Made by a program: the position numbers and the translations under genes. From NCBI GenBank assembly GCA_947461175.1, contig CANHIY010000009.1, positions 1-43,826 on the forward strand: a stretch of 43,826 bases of DNA, written 5' to 3'. Of this stretch, positions 25,371-31,924 are shown piece by piece; position 1 is the stretch's first letter; each line of letters starts with the position of its first letter. Source of the DNA: Bacteriovoracaceae bacterium. GTDB lineage: Bacteria; Bdellovibrionota; Bacteriovoracia; Bacteriovoracales; Bacteriovoracaceae. The notes beneath the pieces are model-generated. The model searched no databases, had not been told where the DNA came from, and saw only the letters and a list, made by a program, of their open reading frames with translations.

Positions 25371-26240
25371 TTATTTTCTCAAAATTCTAAATGATAAATC
25401 ATAGTTCCAAGTATTAAGCTGGGTATTACCTTGATGATTTTTTTTGATTTCCATAAAAGAGCGATCCTTCAATTGATCAGCTAACTCCGCGGCTTTATAT
25501 CCAATTGTGCCAGTCGCCAACCTATCGTCATGATTTAAATTTAAGAGCATATCAGAAAGTGCCTTTATTTCTTTTCGCAAATTTATAATAACCTTTGAAC
25601 GTTGAGGATCATAGCTTGAGTAAACGGCAATCGCGATGTCAATAATTATTGAAGAGAGTTGCTGCATTTCCTTAATATCATCCCCATCTGATTCAATGAT
25701 TCCATAGTCAATAATCAAGTGATTATCAGGTCTCTTAGCTTGAATACCTGTAAGAGGGAAAATGGCACGGTCAATTTCATTGAAGAAAAAACTTTGATTG
25801 GAGCTAATTCCTTTGTAAATCGATGTAACTTTTCCCGTTGGTACCACCCCATCAGTAACAAAGAAATAGGCGTAGATGTCATCTTTAAAAAAATCATCCG
25901 AAGTTTCATGAACATCTAGTTTTAGAGCATGAACGACTACCTCTGGAGCGACCTTCGAAATAAAACCTGAAGTTTGTGTCCAGCTATCAAATTCATCATC
26001 CTCTCGAAGACGCCAATCCTGTGACTTTTGATTTGTATATTTTTCGATAATCTCTGAGTCAATCTGACTTTTCTCAAGCACTTGTAATACGGCCCTGATT
26101 TCATTTGAAACGTAGAGTGAATGACTTGAGGAAATTCCCTTAGCATACATTTCAGAGGCTTCAAGAAAAATAGGAACGACTTTTGATGAATTGGCCATAA
26201 GAGATTGAGAGAATAGCAAGGTTAACAAGATCCATTTCAT
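25371..26240 (-). CDS. Exported hypothetical protein, 289 aa
   Basis: A protein with a signal peptide (MKWILLTLLFSQSLMANS). The mature part is mixed alpha/beta without a motif I recognise; notable runs are DDIYAYFFVTDGVVPTGKVTSIYKG and LIIDYGIIESDGDDIKEMQQL followed by helices. It starts the minus-strand run that continues 2 nt later with the FAD oxidase. The close spacing suggests co-transcription, but a functional link is not obvious. Predicted periplasmic or outer-membrane associated. Confidence 0.7.
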   Translation of the reverse strand: MKWILLTLLFSQSLMANSSKVVPIFLEASEMYAKGISSSHSLYVSNEIRAVLQVLEKSQIDSEIIEKYTNQKSQDWRLREDDEFDSWTQTSGFISKVAPEVVVHALKLDVHETSDDFFKDDIYAYFFVTDGVVPTGKVTSIYKGISSNQSFFFNEIDRAIFPLTGIQAKRPDNHLIIDYGIIESDGDDIKEMQQLSSIIIDIAIAVYSSYDPQRSKVIINLRKEIKALSDMLLNLNHDDRLATGTIGYKAAELADQLKDRSFMEIKKNHQGNTQLNTWNYDLSFRILRK

Positions 26241-26318
26241 AATTTTCCCCTTAATTTAAAGTAGGAAAATCATAACATCAGTTCTGTACATGAAGACAAG
26301 TTGTAAATGAGATTAAAA

Positions 26319-26561
26319 TTAGGAGGCTTTCTTATGGTTTCTTATTTCAGGATAAAAATCTTCACCATATTCACTTTTATACTTTAAAAACAACTGATAA
26401 TTCGCAAACTCTACCTCAGACATCATTCCAATCTGCTCATCGAGTGATTTTCGAAAGCACATATCAATATAATTCAACTGAAATGCATCAAGGTGAATAA
26501 AAAAATCCTCTGTGAGTGGCACAGTTTTTAACAAATCTTTCAAGCTTTTTGCATGGTACAT
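26319..26561 (-). CDS. Small hypothetical protein, 80 aa
   Basis: An 80-residue soluble protein with a clear SD (AAGGAG, 7 nt before the ATG at 26561). It is predicted mostly helical, with acidic and aromatic residues (LNYIDMCFRKSLDEQIGMMSEVEFANYQLF). No motif or family recognised. It is transcribed alone, divergently from the 115-residue membrane protein gene across 145 nt. Confidence 0.65.
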   Translation of the reverse strand: MYHAKSLKDLLKTVPLTEDFFIHLDAFQLNYIDMCFRKSLDEQIGMMSEVEFANYQLFLKYKSEYGEDFYPEIRNHKKAS

Positions 26562-26706
26562 AAACCACTCCTTGCAAGAAACTTATCGGCATTCCAACCA
26601 GTAAGTTAAACTGATGTTTTTCAAGATGATAAAAATCTTTGGCTCTTAAGATAATAAAAGGTTAAGATGATTATATTACCTTACGGTTTCAGGCAGGAAT
26701 GGGCAA

Positions 26707-27054
26707 ATGGGAAATAATTGGGAAAATCTTCTTTGGGAAATAGCAATATTCTTTACCCTGGGAATTCTCTACTATTTCTATCAGAAAAAAAAGATCATTA
26801 ATTTTGAGAAAAATAAACATTCTTTAATCATGAACGAAATTCTTGAGTCCTGTCTCAGCGAAAAAAAAGATTATCCTCAGTCGGAACTTGACACCCTCAT
26901 CGAATCTCTGGACGATTTTCTCCAGAAGAAAATTCCCAATCCTCCCCTTTCCCTTTTAAAAATGTATTTGAGTTCATCTGATTGCTCAAAAGAACTTAAA
27001 GAACTTATATCCGAAGGGATTATTGAGATTGAAAGAGATCATGAAAAAAAATAA
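26707..27054 (+). CDS. Small membrane-anchored hypothetical protein, 115 aa
   Basis: One N-terminal TM helix (about residues 9-25, LWEIAIFFTLGILYYFY) followed by a basic stop-transfer KKKK and a cytoplasmic helical domain with leucine-rich helices (residues 38-105). An AGGAATGGGC stretch gives an SD upstream of the ATG. The last 14 nt overlap the greB start, so the two are translationally coupled. No family recognised. Confidence 0.65.
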   Translation: MGNNWENLLWEIAIFFTLGILYYFYQKKKIINFEKNKHSLIMNEILESCLSEKKDYPQSELDTLIESLDDFLQKKIPNPPLSLLKMYLSSSDCSKELKELISEGIIEIERDHEKK

Positions 27055-27523
27055 TTACATTTCCCCGGATGGTTACAAAAAACTTATGAATGAGTTAAAC
27101 CATCTTTTAAGAAGTGAGCGTCCAGAGGTCACTAAACTTGTTCAATGGGCAGCCAGTAATGGTGACCGCTCCGAAAATGCTGATTACTTATATGGAAAAA
27201 AGAGATTACGGGAAATTGACCGACGAATCCGTTTTTTGAACCAAAGACTAGAAGCGTCATCAGTGATCGACCCTTTAAATATCAATTCAAAGAAAATTCA
27301 ATTTGGAGCAACGGTTGAAATCATTGATGAGACTGGTCTTTCTAAATGCTTCACTATTGTGGGTGTTGATGAAGTTGACACGACGAAAGGAAGAATAAGC
27401 TGGCAGTCCCCTATTGGAAAAAGCTTAATTGGCAAAGAAGTAGGCGATGAAGTACTCGTCAAAGTCCCTGCAGGCGAACTATTATTTGTGATAGAGTCAA
27501 TTTCCTATCAACCTATCGAGTGA
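27041..27523 (+). CDS. greB: Transcription elongation factor GreB
   Basis: A 160-residue Gre factor that stimulates RNA polymerase to cleave backtracked transcripts. The N-terminal coiled coil carries the conserved NGDRSENADYLYGKKRLREIDRRIRFL block, whose acidic residues (D and E in GDRSENAD) form the catalytic tip. YLYGKKRLREIDRR distinguishes GreB from GreA. The C-terminal FKBP-like domain includes GRISWQSPIGKSLIGKEVGDEV. ATG 27041 is preferred over an upstream TTG (27023) since it restores the normal N-terminus and GAGATC precedes it. It overlaps the upstream gene by 14 nt. Confidence 0.93.
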   Translation: MKKNNYISPDGYKKLMNELNHLLRSERPEVTKLVQWAASNGDRSENADYLYGKKRLREIDRRIRFLNQRLEASSVIDPLNINSKKIQFGATVEIIDETGLSKCFTIVGVDEVDTTKGRISWQSPIGKSLIGKEVGDEVLVKVPAGELLFVIESISYQPIE

Positions 27524-27531
27524 GGTTTTAT

Positions 27532-27921
27532 ATGAAGATTTTTGTTTTTGTGATGACGATGATGATATCTACACTTTCTTTTGGGGCCTGGAATGAGCTT
27601 GAATGTGATGGATACGCCGGCAACAAAGTAGTTAGACTTGAAGTTGAAAGACCTTTTCCTAATGGCTCCTATTTTAGAAGAGCCCAATTATTTGTGACTC
27701 AAGATGGGAAAGAGATTGTTACCAACTTCTCATTAACTCCTAGAATTAACCCCGCATTTGGACGTATTGAGTATTGGGGCGGGGGCCTTAAAATTGAAAT
27801 CAACATTTGGCCAGACCAATACCCAAGATGGGGTTGGACTTACTTTGGTAGACTTGAAACCTCAGTCATAGATAACTGGAGCCCTTATACATTGGACTGT
27901 ACGTTTCCTAATGCCTTTTAA
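27532..27921 (+). CDS. Exported small hypothetical protein, 129 aa
   Basis: Begins with a signal peptide (MKIFVFVMTMMISTLSFG, cleavage before AWNELE). The mature protein of about 110 residues is rich in beta-strand-type sequence with aromatic residues (YWGGGLKIEINIWPDQYPRWGWTYFG) and has two cysteines (ECDGY and LDCTF), likely one disulfide linking N- and C-termini. GAGG lies 7 nt before ATG 27532, which is why this start is preferred to GTG 27520. Predicted periplasmic or secreted; family unknown. A strong terminator follows. Confidence 0.7.
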   Translation: MKIFVFVMTMMISTLSFGAWNELECDGYAGNKVVRLEVERPFPNGSYFRRAQLFVTQDGKEIVTNFSLTPRINPAFGRIEYWGGGLKIEINIWPDQYPRWGWTYFGRLETSVIDNWSPYTLDCTFPNAF

Positions 27922-27932
27922 TAAATCTCCTA

Positions 27933-27979
27933 GGCCGCAAATTCATTTTGCGGCCAAATTTTCCCTGCTCTTTTTTTCT
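27933..27979 (+). terminator. Rho-independent terminator
   Basis: GGCCGCAAA (27933-27941) pairs perfectly with TTTGCGGCC (27947-27955) across a 5-nt loop. It is followed by AAATTTTCCC and then a T-rich run. It ends the unit that contains greB and the small exported protein. Confidence 0.75.
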
Positions 27980-28020
27980 TAAAAAGACTTAAAATAAAAG
28001 TCCCTATAAAAGGAAATTTT

Positions 28021-28758
28021 ATGATTAAGTTCATACTCATCCTAAGTTTAATCAATCTCCTTCACCAAAGCTTACTTGCCAGTGTTGAAAAAATCGATCA
28101 CATGAACGGAGTCAATGTAAAATCTTTTAAGGAAAAAGAGGGCAGAGTCTACGTAGGCACAATAAAAAAAATCCTCCCCTACGACATAAACATGGTTCTT
28201 AAATCTATCACCAATTTTTCTGAAAAGTGTAATAACAAATTTAAAAACAAACGAAAGTACACTCCTACTGAGAGTGATTGCAAATATCATAATGAAAACC
28301 TCATTGAGACCTTTTTTGTAAGAGATATTAAAAATAAAAATATTTCCAAAAATATTATTGATAGTTACTTACTCGGAAGACACATCTTCAATCGTGGTAC
28401 TTTTGGCTATTATGAGCTCATTACAATAAAGGAAGATCTTAATCGAAAGAAACAAAAAACGATCACCGTTTCATCCACCATGCTTAATGACAATGAAGTA
28501 AAAAAATTTACCTCACCTCAATTTAATCGGGAAACTGCATTTGATAAAACGGATTGGAGATTTAAGCTCACCCAAGTATCTGAGAATGAAACACATGTTG
28601 CTTATAAATACTCCACTCAAACAAATCATTGGATTTTAAATAAGGAAGTTTCTGTACCTCAAGTTTTTCTCTCAATGAGTAAAAGCATTAGTGATCTCCT
28701 CAGTTCTGTTGAAAAGGAATCACTCTTTCAAAAACAGGCTTCCCAGACTAAAAAATAG
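28021..28758 (+). CDS. Exported hypothetical protein, 245 aa
   Basis: A signal peptide (MIKFILILSLINLLHQSLLA) precedes a basic, lysine-rich domain of about 225 residues. The order of a strand (VYVGTIKKILPY), helix, and later long strands (TITVSSTMLND, THVAYKYSTQTNHWILNKEV) then a C-terminal helix vaguely recalls START/SRPBCC-like folds, but I cannot assign it. An AAAAGGAAATTTT SD precedes the ATG. Codirectional with the following radical SAM gene (29-nt gap). Predicted periplasmic. Confidence 0.65.
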   Translation: MIKFILILSLINLLHQSLLASVEKIDHMNGVNVKSFKEKEGRVYVGTIKKILPYDINMVLKSITNFSEKCNNKFKNKRKYTPTESDCKYHNENLIETFFVRDIKNKNISKNIIDSYLLGRHIFNRGTFGYYELITIKEDLNRKKQKTITVSSTMLNDNEVKKFTSPQFNRETAFDKTDWRFKLTQVSENETHVAYKYSTQTNHWILNKEVSVPQVFLSMSKSISDLLSSVEKESLFQKQASQTKK

Positions 28759-28787
28759 TCTTCCGCCTTGATATTTGATATGGATTG

Positions 28788-29693
28788 ATGATGAAGTTTC
28801 TGCGCACATACATTGAAATATCCAACATTTGTAATTTACAGTGTACGTTTTGTCCTGAAGTCGAAAGAGAAAAAAAAATACTCCACCCGGAACAATTCAG
28901 AACTATTTTAAAAAAAGTTTTGCCTTATACAGAACAAATTTGTCTTCACCTTATGGGTGAGCCCCTTGCCCACCCACAATTTTCAGAAATTCTTCAAATT
29001 TGTGAAGAAGAACAAGCAACAATTCATCTTACAACCAATGGAACATTACTCTCAAAATTTGGTTTTGATTTATTTTTCAGGTCAAAATCTATAAGGCAAA
29101 TTAATTTTTCAATCCACAGCTACAAAGATAATTTTCCTAACCAGGACTTAAGGCCCTATCTGTATGACATTCTTCTATTTTCAAAACAGGCCCTAGAACA
29201 GAGACCAAACCTTTATATAAATTATCGCCTTTGGAATCTTCAAAAGAATGATCAAATGAGATCAGAAAACCAGGACATTATTGACCATGTTTGTGAATTT
29301 TTCCAGGTCCCAATAAATGAAAGAATTGATGTGACCTCCAAAAAAAGTAAAAATATCATGGGAAGAATTTATTTTCATTTTGACTCTCGTTTTGAATGGC
29401 CCAGCCTGAATAATCCGCCTCAAGGGGATAAGGGATTTTGTCATGCACTGTCTCAACAGCTAGGAATACACGCAGATGGTACCGTCGTTCCTTGTTGCCT
29501 GGATAAAGAGGCTGCCATTCCCTTAGGAAATGTTCTTCTTCAAAACTTTGAAGATATTCTTAATTCTCAAAAATTGATAAAAATGAGGGATGGTTTCAAG
29601 AATCACGTTCTTACTGAAGAGCTTTGTAAGAAATGCTCATATATTAAAAGATTTGATAAAAAGATTTTTAAAAACACCAAAACTTCTCCTTGA
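28788..29693 (+). CDS. Radical SAM/SPASM-like protein
   Basis: A 301-residue radical SAM enzyme. The [4Fe-4S] motif is CNLQCTFC (C15, C19, C22), followed by MGEPLAHP (the GE motif) and HLTTNGTLL. The C-terminal part has cysteines in GFCHAL, VPCCLDKEAA and LCKKCSY, typical of a SPASM or twitch auxiliary cluster region. Such proteins often modify peptides or proteins, or act in cofactor synthesis. No precursor peptide gene is evident beside it, although several small ORFs occur within 3 kb. A TTG at 28785 and ATG 28791 are alternative starts. Confidence 0.83.
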   Translation: MMKFLRTYIEISNICNLQCTFCPEVEREKKILHPEQFRTILKKVLPYTEQICLHLMGEPLAHPQFSEILQICEEEQATIHLTTNGTLLSKFGFDLFFRSKSIRQINFSIHSYKDNFPNQDLRPYLYDILLFSKQALEQRPNLYINYRLWNLQKNDQMRSENQDIIDHVCEFFQVPINERIDVTSKKSKNIMGRIYFHFDSRFEWPSLNNPPQGDKGFCHALSQQLGIHADGTVVPCCLDKEAAIPLGNVLLQNFEDILNSQKLIKMRDGFKNHVLTEELCKKCSYIKRFDKKIFKNTKTSP

Positions 29694-29719
29694 ATAACTC
29701 GTAAATCTTCATTTTTTTC

Positions 29720-29748
29720 TTGTGATACGGAAAAATTACGCATAAAAT
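29720..29748 (+). promoter_or_regulatory. Predicted sigma70-type promoter of lexA
   Basis: TTGTGA (29720-29725) and TAAAAT (29743-29748) are separated by exactly 17 nt, giving a good -35/-10 pair. Transcription would begin near 29755, about 30 nt before the lexA ATG. The first TACG-N7-TACG repeat lies entirely in the spacer between the two boxes. Confidence 0.6.
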
Positions 29749-29773
29749 CTAAGTCAAATACGGAAAAAATACG
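29726..29773 (+). promoter_or_regulatory. Putative LexA operator pair, TACG-N7-TACG direct repeats
   Basis: Two near-identical 16-mers, ATACGGAAAAATTACG (29725-29740) and ATACGGAAAAAATACG (29758-29773), differ at one base. Each contains two TACG half-sites 11 bp apart, one helical turn. The two units are offset by 33 bp, three turns, placing all four half-sites on one DNA face. One unit occupies the promoter spacer and the other lies just downstream of the start point, ideal for autorepression. Alphaproteobacterial LexA also uses a direct repeat with N7 spacing (GTTC-N7-GTTC). Confidence 0.5.
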
Positions 29774-29783
29774 GAGACCTTAA

Positions 29784-30377
29784 ATGGCATTAACAAAAAA
29801 GCAAAAAGAAGTCTTAGATTTCATCACTGAATATGTAAGGGAAAATGGGTACTCCCCTACACAGAAAGAAATTCAACATCATTTTGGCTTTAAATCTCTT
29901 GGCTCTGTACAGGACTATATAAAATATCTTACCTCCGGCGGTCATTTAAACAATGACTCTCACTCAGTTCGAGGCTTAACACCCTCTAGCGTTCAACAAA
30001 ACTCAGAAGAAATACCTCTTTTGGGAAATATTGCAGCAGGAACGCCTATTGAGACCATTGAAAACTCAGAAATGATCAGCGTGCCGGTACACATGCTTGG
30101 GAAAGGAAAATACTATGCCCTCAAAGTTAAAGGGGAATCTATGATTGATGAAGGAATCTTGAATGGAGATATTGCCATCATCAAACATCAAACCCAGGCA
30201 GAAAATGGTCAGATTGTCGTTGCAGTTGTTGATAATGAGACAACACTCAAAAAATATTTCAAAAAATCTAAACAAATTGAACTCCATCCTTCTAATAAAA
30301 CTATGAAGCCCATCATTGTACGGGACAAAGACTGCGAAATCAGAGGATTGATGGTTGGACTTATAAGAACTTACTAA
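29784..30377 (+). CDS. lexA: LexA repressor
   Basis: A 197-residue SOS repressor and self-cleaving peptidase. The N-terminal winged helix (residues 1-65) opens with LTKKQKEVLDFI and includes YSPTQKEIQHHFGFKSLGSV as the recognition region. The cleavage site is A85-G86 in NIAAGTPIE. The catalytic serine S119 is in VKGESMIDEGI and the lysine K156 is in ETTLKKYF. All residues for RecA-stimulated autocleavage are present. The recognition helix (FGFKSLGSVQDY) differs from the E. coli type, fitting a different operator. The promoter carries paired direct repeats that probably mediate autoregulation. Confidence 0.95.
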   Translation: MALTKKQKEVLDFITEYVRENGYSPTQKEIQHHFGFKSLGSVQDYIKYLTSGGHLNNDSHSVRGLTPSSVQQNSEEIPLLGNIAAGTPIETIENSEMISVPVHMLGKGKYYALKVKGESMIDEGILNGDIAIIKHQTQAENGQIVVAVVDNETTLKKYFKKSKQIELHPSNKTMKPIIVRDKDCEIRGLMVGLIRTY

Positions 30378-30425
30378 TCATTTTTTATTTTTTTAAAAAT
30401 CTTATTTTCGTCATGGAGGATGATC

Positions 30426-30623
30426 ATGGAAACTTATGCCTATTTTTGTGAATCTGAAAACTTTATCTGCGAAAAAGAAATTTTCTTAAAAGTTAAATAC
30501 CAAATCCAAAATCGATATGAAATTGATGAAAAGCTTGCCAGTGAAATGGCCTGGGATTTAATAGAAGTTTTGACAGCTATTGATTGCAACTTAGGAGTTT
30601 TTGAGAAATTTTTTCTACATTAA
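30426..30623 (+). CDS. Small hypothetical protein downstream of lexA, 65 aa
   Basis: A 65-residue acidic, helical protein (METYAYFCESENFICEKEIFLKV...). ATG 30426 is chosen over ATG 30420 because GGAGG at 30415-30419 abuts the first ATG but lies 6 nt from the second. It begins about 48 nt after lexA on the same strand with no obvious terminator between, so it may be SOS co-regulated. No family recognised; two cysteines near the N-terminus may be coincidental. Confidence 0.6.
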   Translation: METYAYFCESENFICEKEIFLKVKYQIQNRYEIDEKLASEMAWDLIEVLTAIDCNLGVFEKFFLH

Positions 30624-30656
30624 AAAATTTATTAAAACAAACGAAGGAAGGCATTT

Positions 30657-30755
30657 ATGATTTCAGAAAATGATCTTTGGCTAAGTAAATCTGTTCTGAT
30701 TTTGATAGGGAGTTTTTTAATCTTTACTTTAATAAGTTATATCCACAGTGCTTAA
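30657..30755 (+). CDS. Small single-TM peptide, 32 aa
   Basis: A 32-residue frame with a strong SD (GAAGGAAGG, about 5 nt before the ATG). After an acidic N-terminus (MISENDLW) residues 10-29 (SKSVLILIGSFLIFTLISYI) form one hydrophobic helix. It is the third codirectional gene after lexA with a 33-nt gap to the previous one. SOS-linked short hydrophobic peptides (TisB, for example) are known, but no toxin-antitoxin arrangement is visible here. It may be a fortuitous frame. Confidence 0.5.
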   Translation: MISENDLWLSKSVLILIGSFLIFTLISYIHSA

Positions 30756-30764
30756 TGATAACTG

Positions 30765-31145
30765 TTAACAGAACAAATAGGATTCAATCAACTCTTTTGA
30801 TAGGCCTTGATCTGTAAAATATTTTTTTAGGAAAAGATGTTTGATCACAATATGATTTTTAAATAAAACCCCCGAGGTCACATTTTTAATCTTTATGAAT
30901 ACCATGTCTTCTGGTGGAAATGATTTCCAATTAAAATCAGAGATTCCAATATCATCTAGAATTTCATGAATATGATCTTCTTTCATTTGCAAGACAGATT
31001 GAAATTGGATACCTAACTTTTTAACTGTATGACCATAGGGACAGTGCAAACATGAAGAACGACAACATGAACCTCTTTTTTTCAAATAGGCACTGGTGAA
31101 AACTGTAAACCCCTCAGGACTTAAATAGGAATACTCAATAGACAT
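30765..31145 (-). CDS. DUF5522-type cysteine-rich protein, 126 aa
   Basis: The N-terminal 40 residues match the DUF5522 pattern: FTVFTSAYLKKRGSCCRSSCLHCPYG, with cysteines at 27, 28, 32 and 35, likely binding a metal. DUF5522 proteins are often only 50-70 residues; here about 85 extra residues follow, including EDMVFIKIKNVTSGVLFKNHIVIKH. The family has no established biochemical role. It converges on the small lexA-side ORF with 9 nt between stops. Its promoter must lie in the 31146-31300 gap. Confidence 0.72.
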   Translation of the reverse strand: MSIEYSYLSPEGFTVFTSAYLKKRGSCCRSSCLHCPYGHTVKKLGIQFQSVLQMKEDHIHEILDDIGISDFNWKSFPPEDMVFIKIKNVTSGVLFKNHIVIKHLFLKKYFTDQGLSKELIESYLFC

Positions 31146-31309
31146 AAAAAACCATGGTTAGAGATTAAAACACTAAAGTACTTACATTATCTAACACTCT
31201 TTATCCAATAAATTGCCTCTTCATAGAACTAAATTGGGGCAATCTGACCAATGACTGTTTCATTGCAACACCTGGTCAGACATTCATTTTAGAGCTTTAC
31301 CATTTTATA

Positions 31310-31509
31310 GGGGCCGGCATGGGGGTTGCTTATCCATTAGAAAGGCAGGGGGAATGAACTCCACAAAAAATTCAAGAAACGTCCCAGGAGTAAATCAGCT
31401 AACCACTGATCTCTTCCTCAAAAAGACCCTCCCATAAATTTCACCGTTCCTTCCCCTGCAGGTTAAGTTTTAATAAAAAAAGGCCCAACAAAAGCTTGGG
31501 CCTTTTTTT
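31310..31509 (+). ncRNA. Candidate structured RNA with its own terminator
   Basis: The stretch 31146-31474 has no convincing protein-coding frame. From about 31310 the plus strand can fold: GCAGGGG(G)AA (31345-31354) with TTCCCCTGC (31451-31459), enclosing ACTCC/GGAGT and the ATCAG-CTAACCA-CTGAT hairpin. ATGGG..GGTT can also pair with GACC-CTCCCAT. The stretch ends in a perfect 14-bp terminator. A weak -10-like TTATAG lies at 31305. No match to 6S, SRP, tmRNA or RNase P RNA was recognised. It could instead be the 3' trailer of nothing more than intergenic DNA. Confidence 0.35.
31475..31509. terminator. Perfect bidirectional terminator
   Basis: AAAAAAAGGCCCAA (31475-31488) and TTGGGCCTTTTTTT (31496-31509) are perfectly complementary over 14 bp with a 7-nt loop. 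The A-run and T-run flanks make it functional in both directions. It overlaps the stop codon of the minus-strand gene that ends at 31508 and would also stop plus-strand transcripts from the preceding gap. Confidence 0.85.
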
Positions 31510-31924
31510 ATTCAGACAAAAGAGATACTGTTACCGCTGTCGCTATTCTATGAAGTTCAGACCCTGACTTAACAACCGAATGGACTTCTTTAATCTTTGC
31601 TGGATCAGAGGAGATTTCTAAAAATAGTTCCTTTAACCCTAATTGGCGAACCTGATCTATGGTTTTAACCTCACCCGACATCATGTCTTCGTTTAAATCG
31701 ACTAACTCATCCTTTAATTGCTCTTTGCCTGCAACACCTCTTGATTGAATTGAAGAGAATGTAAAGTTGAGGGCCCCAAGTGTTGTTACGGTTGCAGACT
31801 CCATTAATCGAGTAGCAGTAGCAAAAGGGGAAAGAGTTATTCCCGAAGTAGATTCAATCACTATCTGGGAATAGGCCGAATTGAAAGAGAATAGTAGTAA
31901 AATAGTAATGAACTTATTTTTCAT
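31508..31924 (-). CDS. Exported small hypothetical protein, 138 aa
   Basis: A signal peptide (MKNKFITILLLFSFNSAYSQ) is followed by about 118 residues, mostly helical, rich in Ser/Thr/Ala at first (SPFATATRLMESATVTTLGAL) and then amphipathic helices. SD AAGGAG precedes the ATG at 31924. Its start lies 11 nt inside the DUF4105 fusion gene, so the pair is translationally coupled and may act together in the periplasm. No family recognised. Its stop overlaps the bidirectional terminator, which ends the operon. Confidence 0.68.
   Translation of the reverse strand: MKNKFITILLLFSFNSAYSQIVIESTSGITLSPFATATRLMESATVTTLGALNFTFSSIQSRGVAGKEQLKDELVDLNEDMMSGEVKTIDQVRQLGLKELFLEISSDPAKIKEVHSVVKSGSELHRIATAVTVSLLSE

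Noticed and set aside
29736-29746. TTACGCATAAA as a TTAC-N3-GTAA LexA box
   Set aside because: The second half-site matches only two of four bases, whereas the TACG-N7-TACG repeats are nearly perfect and occur twice.
31146-31474. 6S RNA, SRP RNA, tmRNA or RNase P RNA
   Set aside because: The characteristic conserved segments of each (for example GGAAGGAAGCAG of SRP RNA) are not visible.
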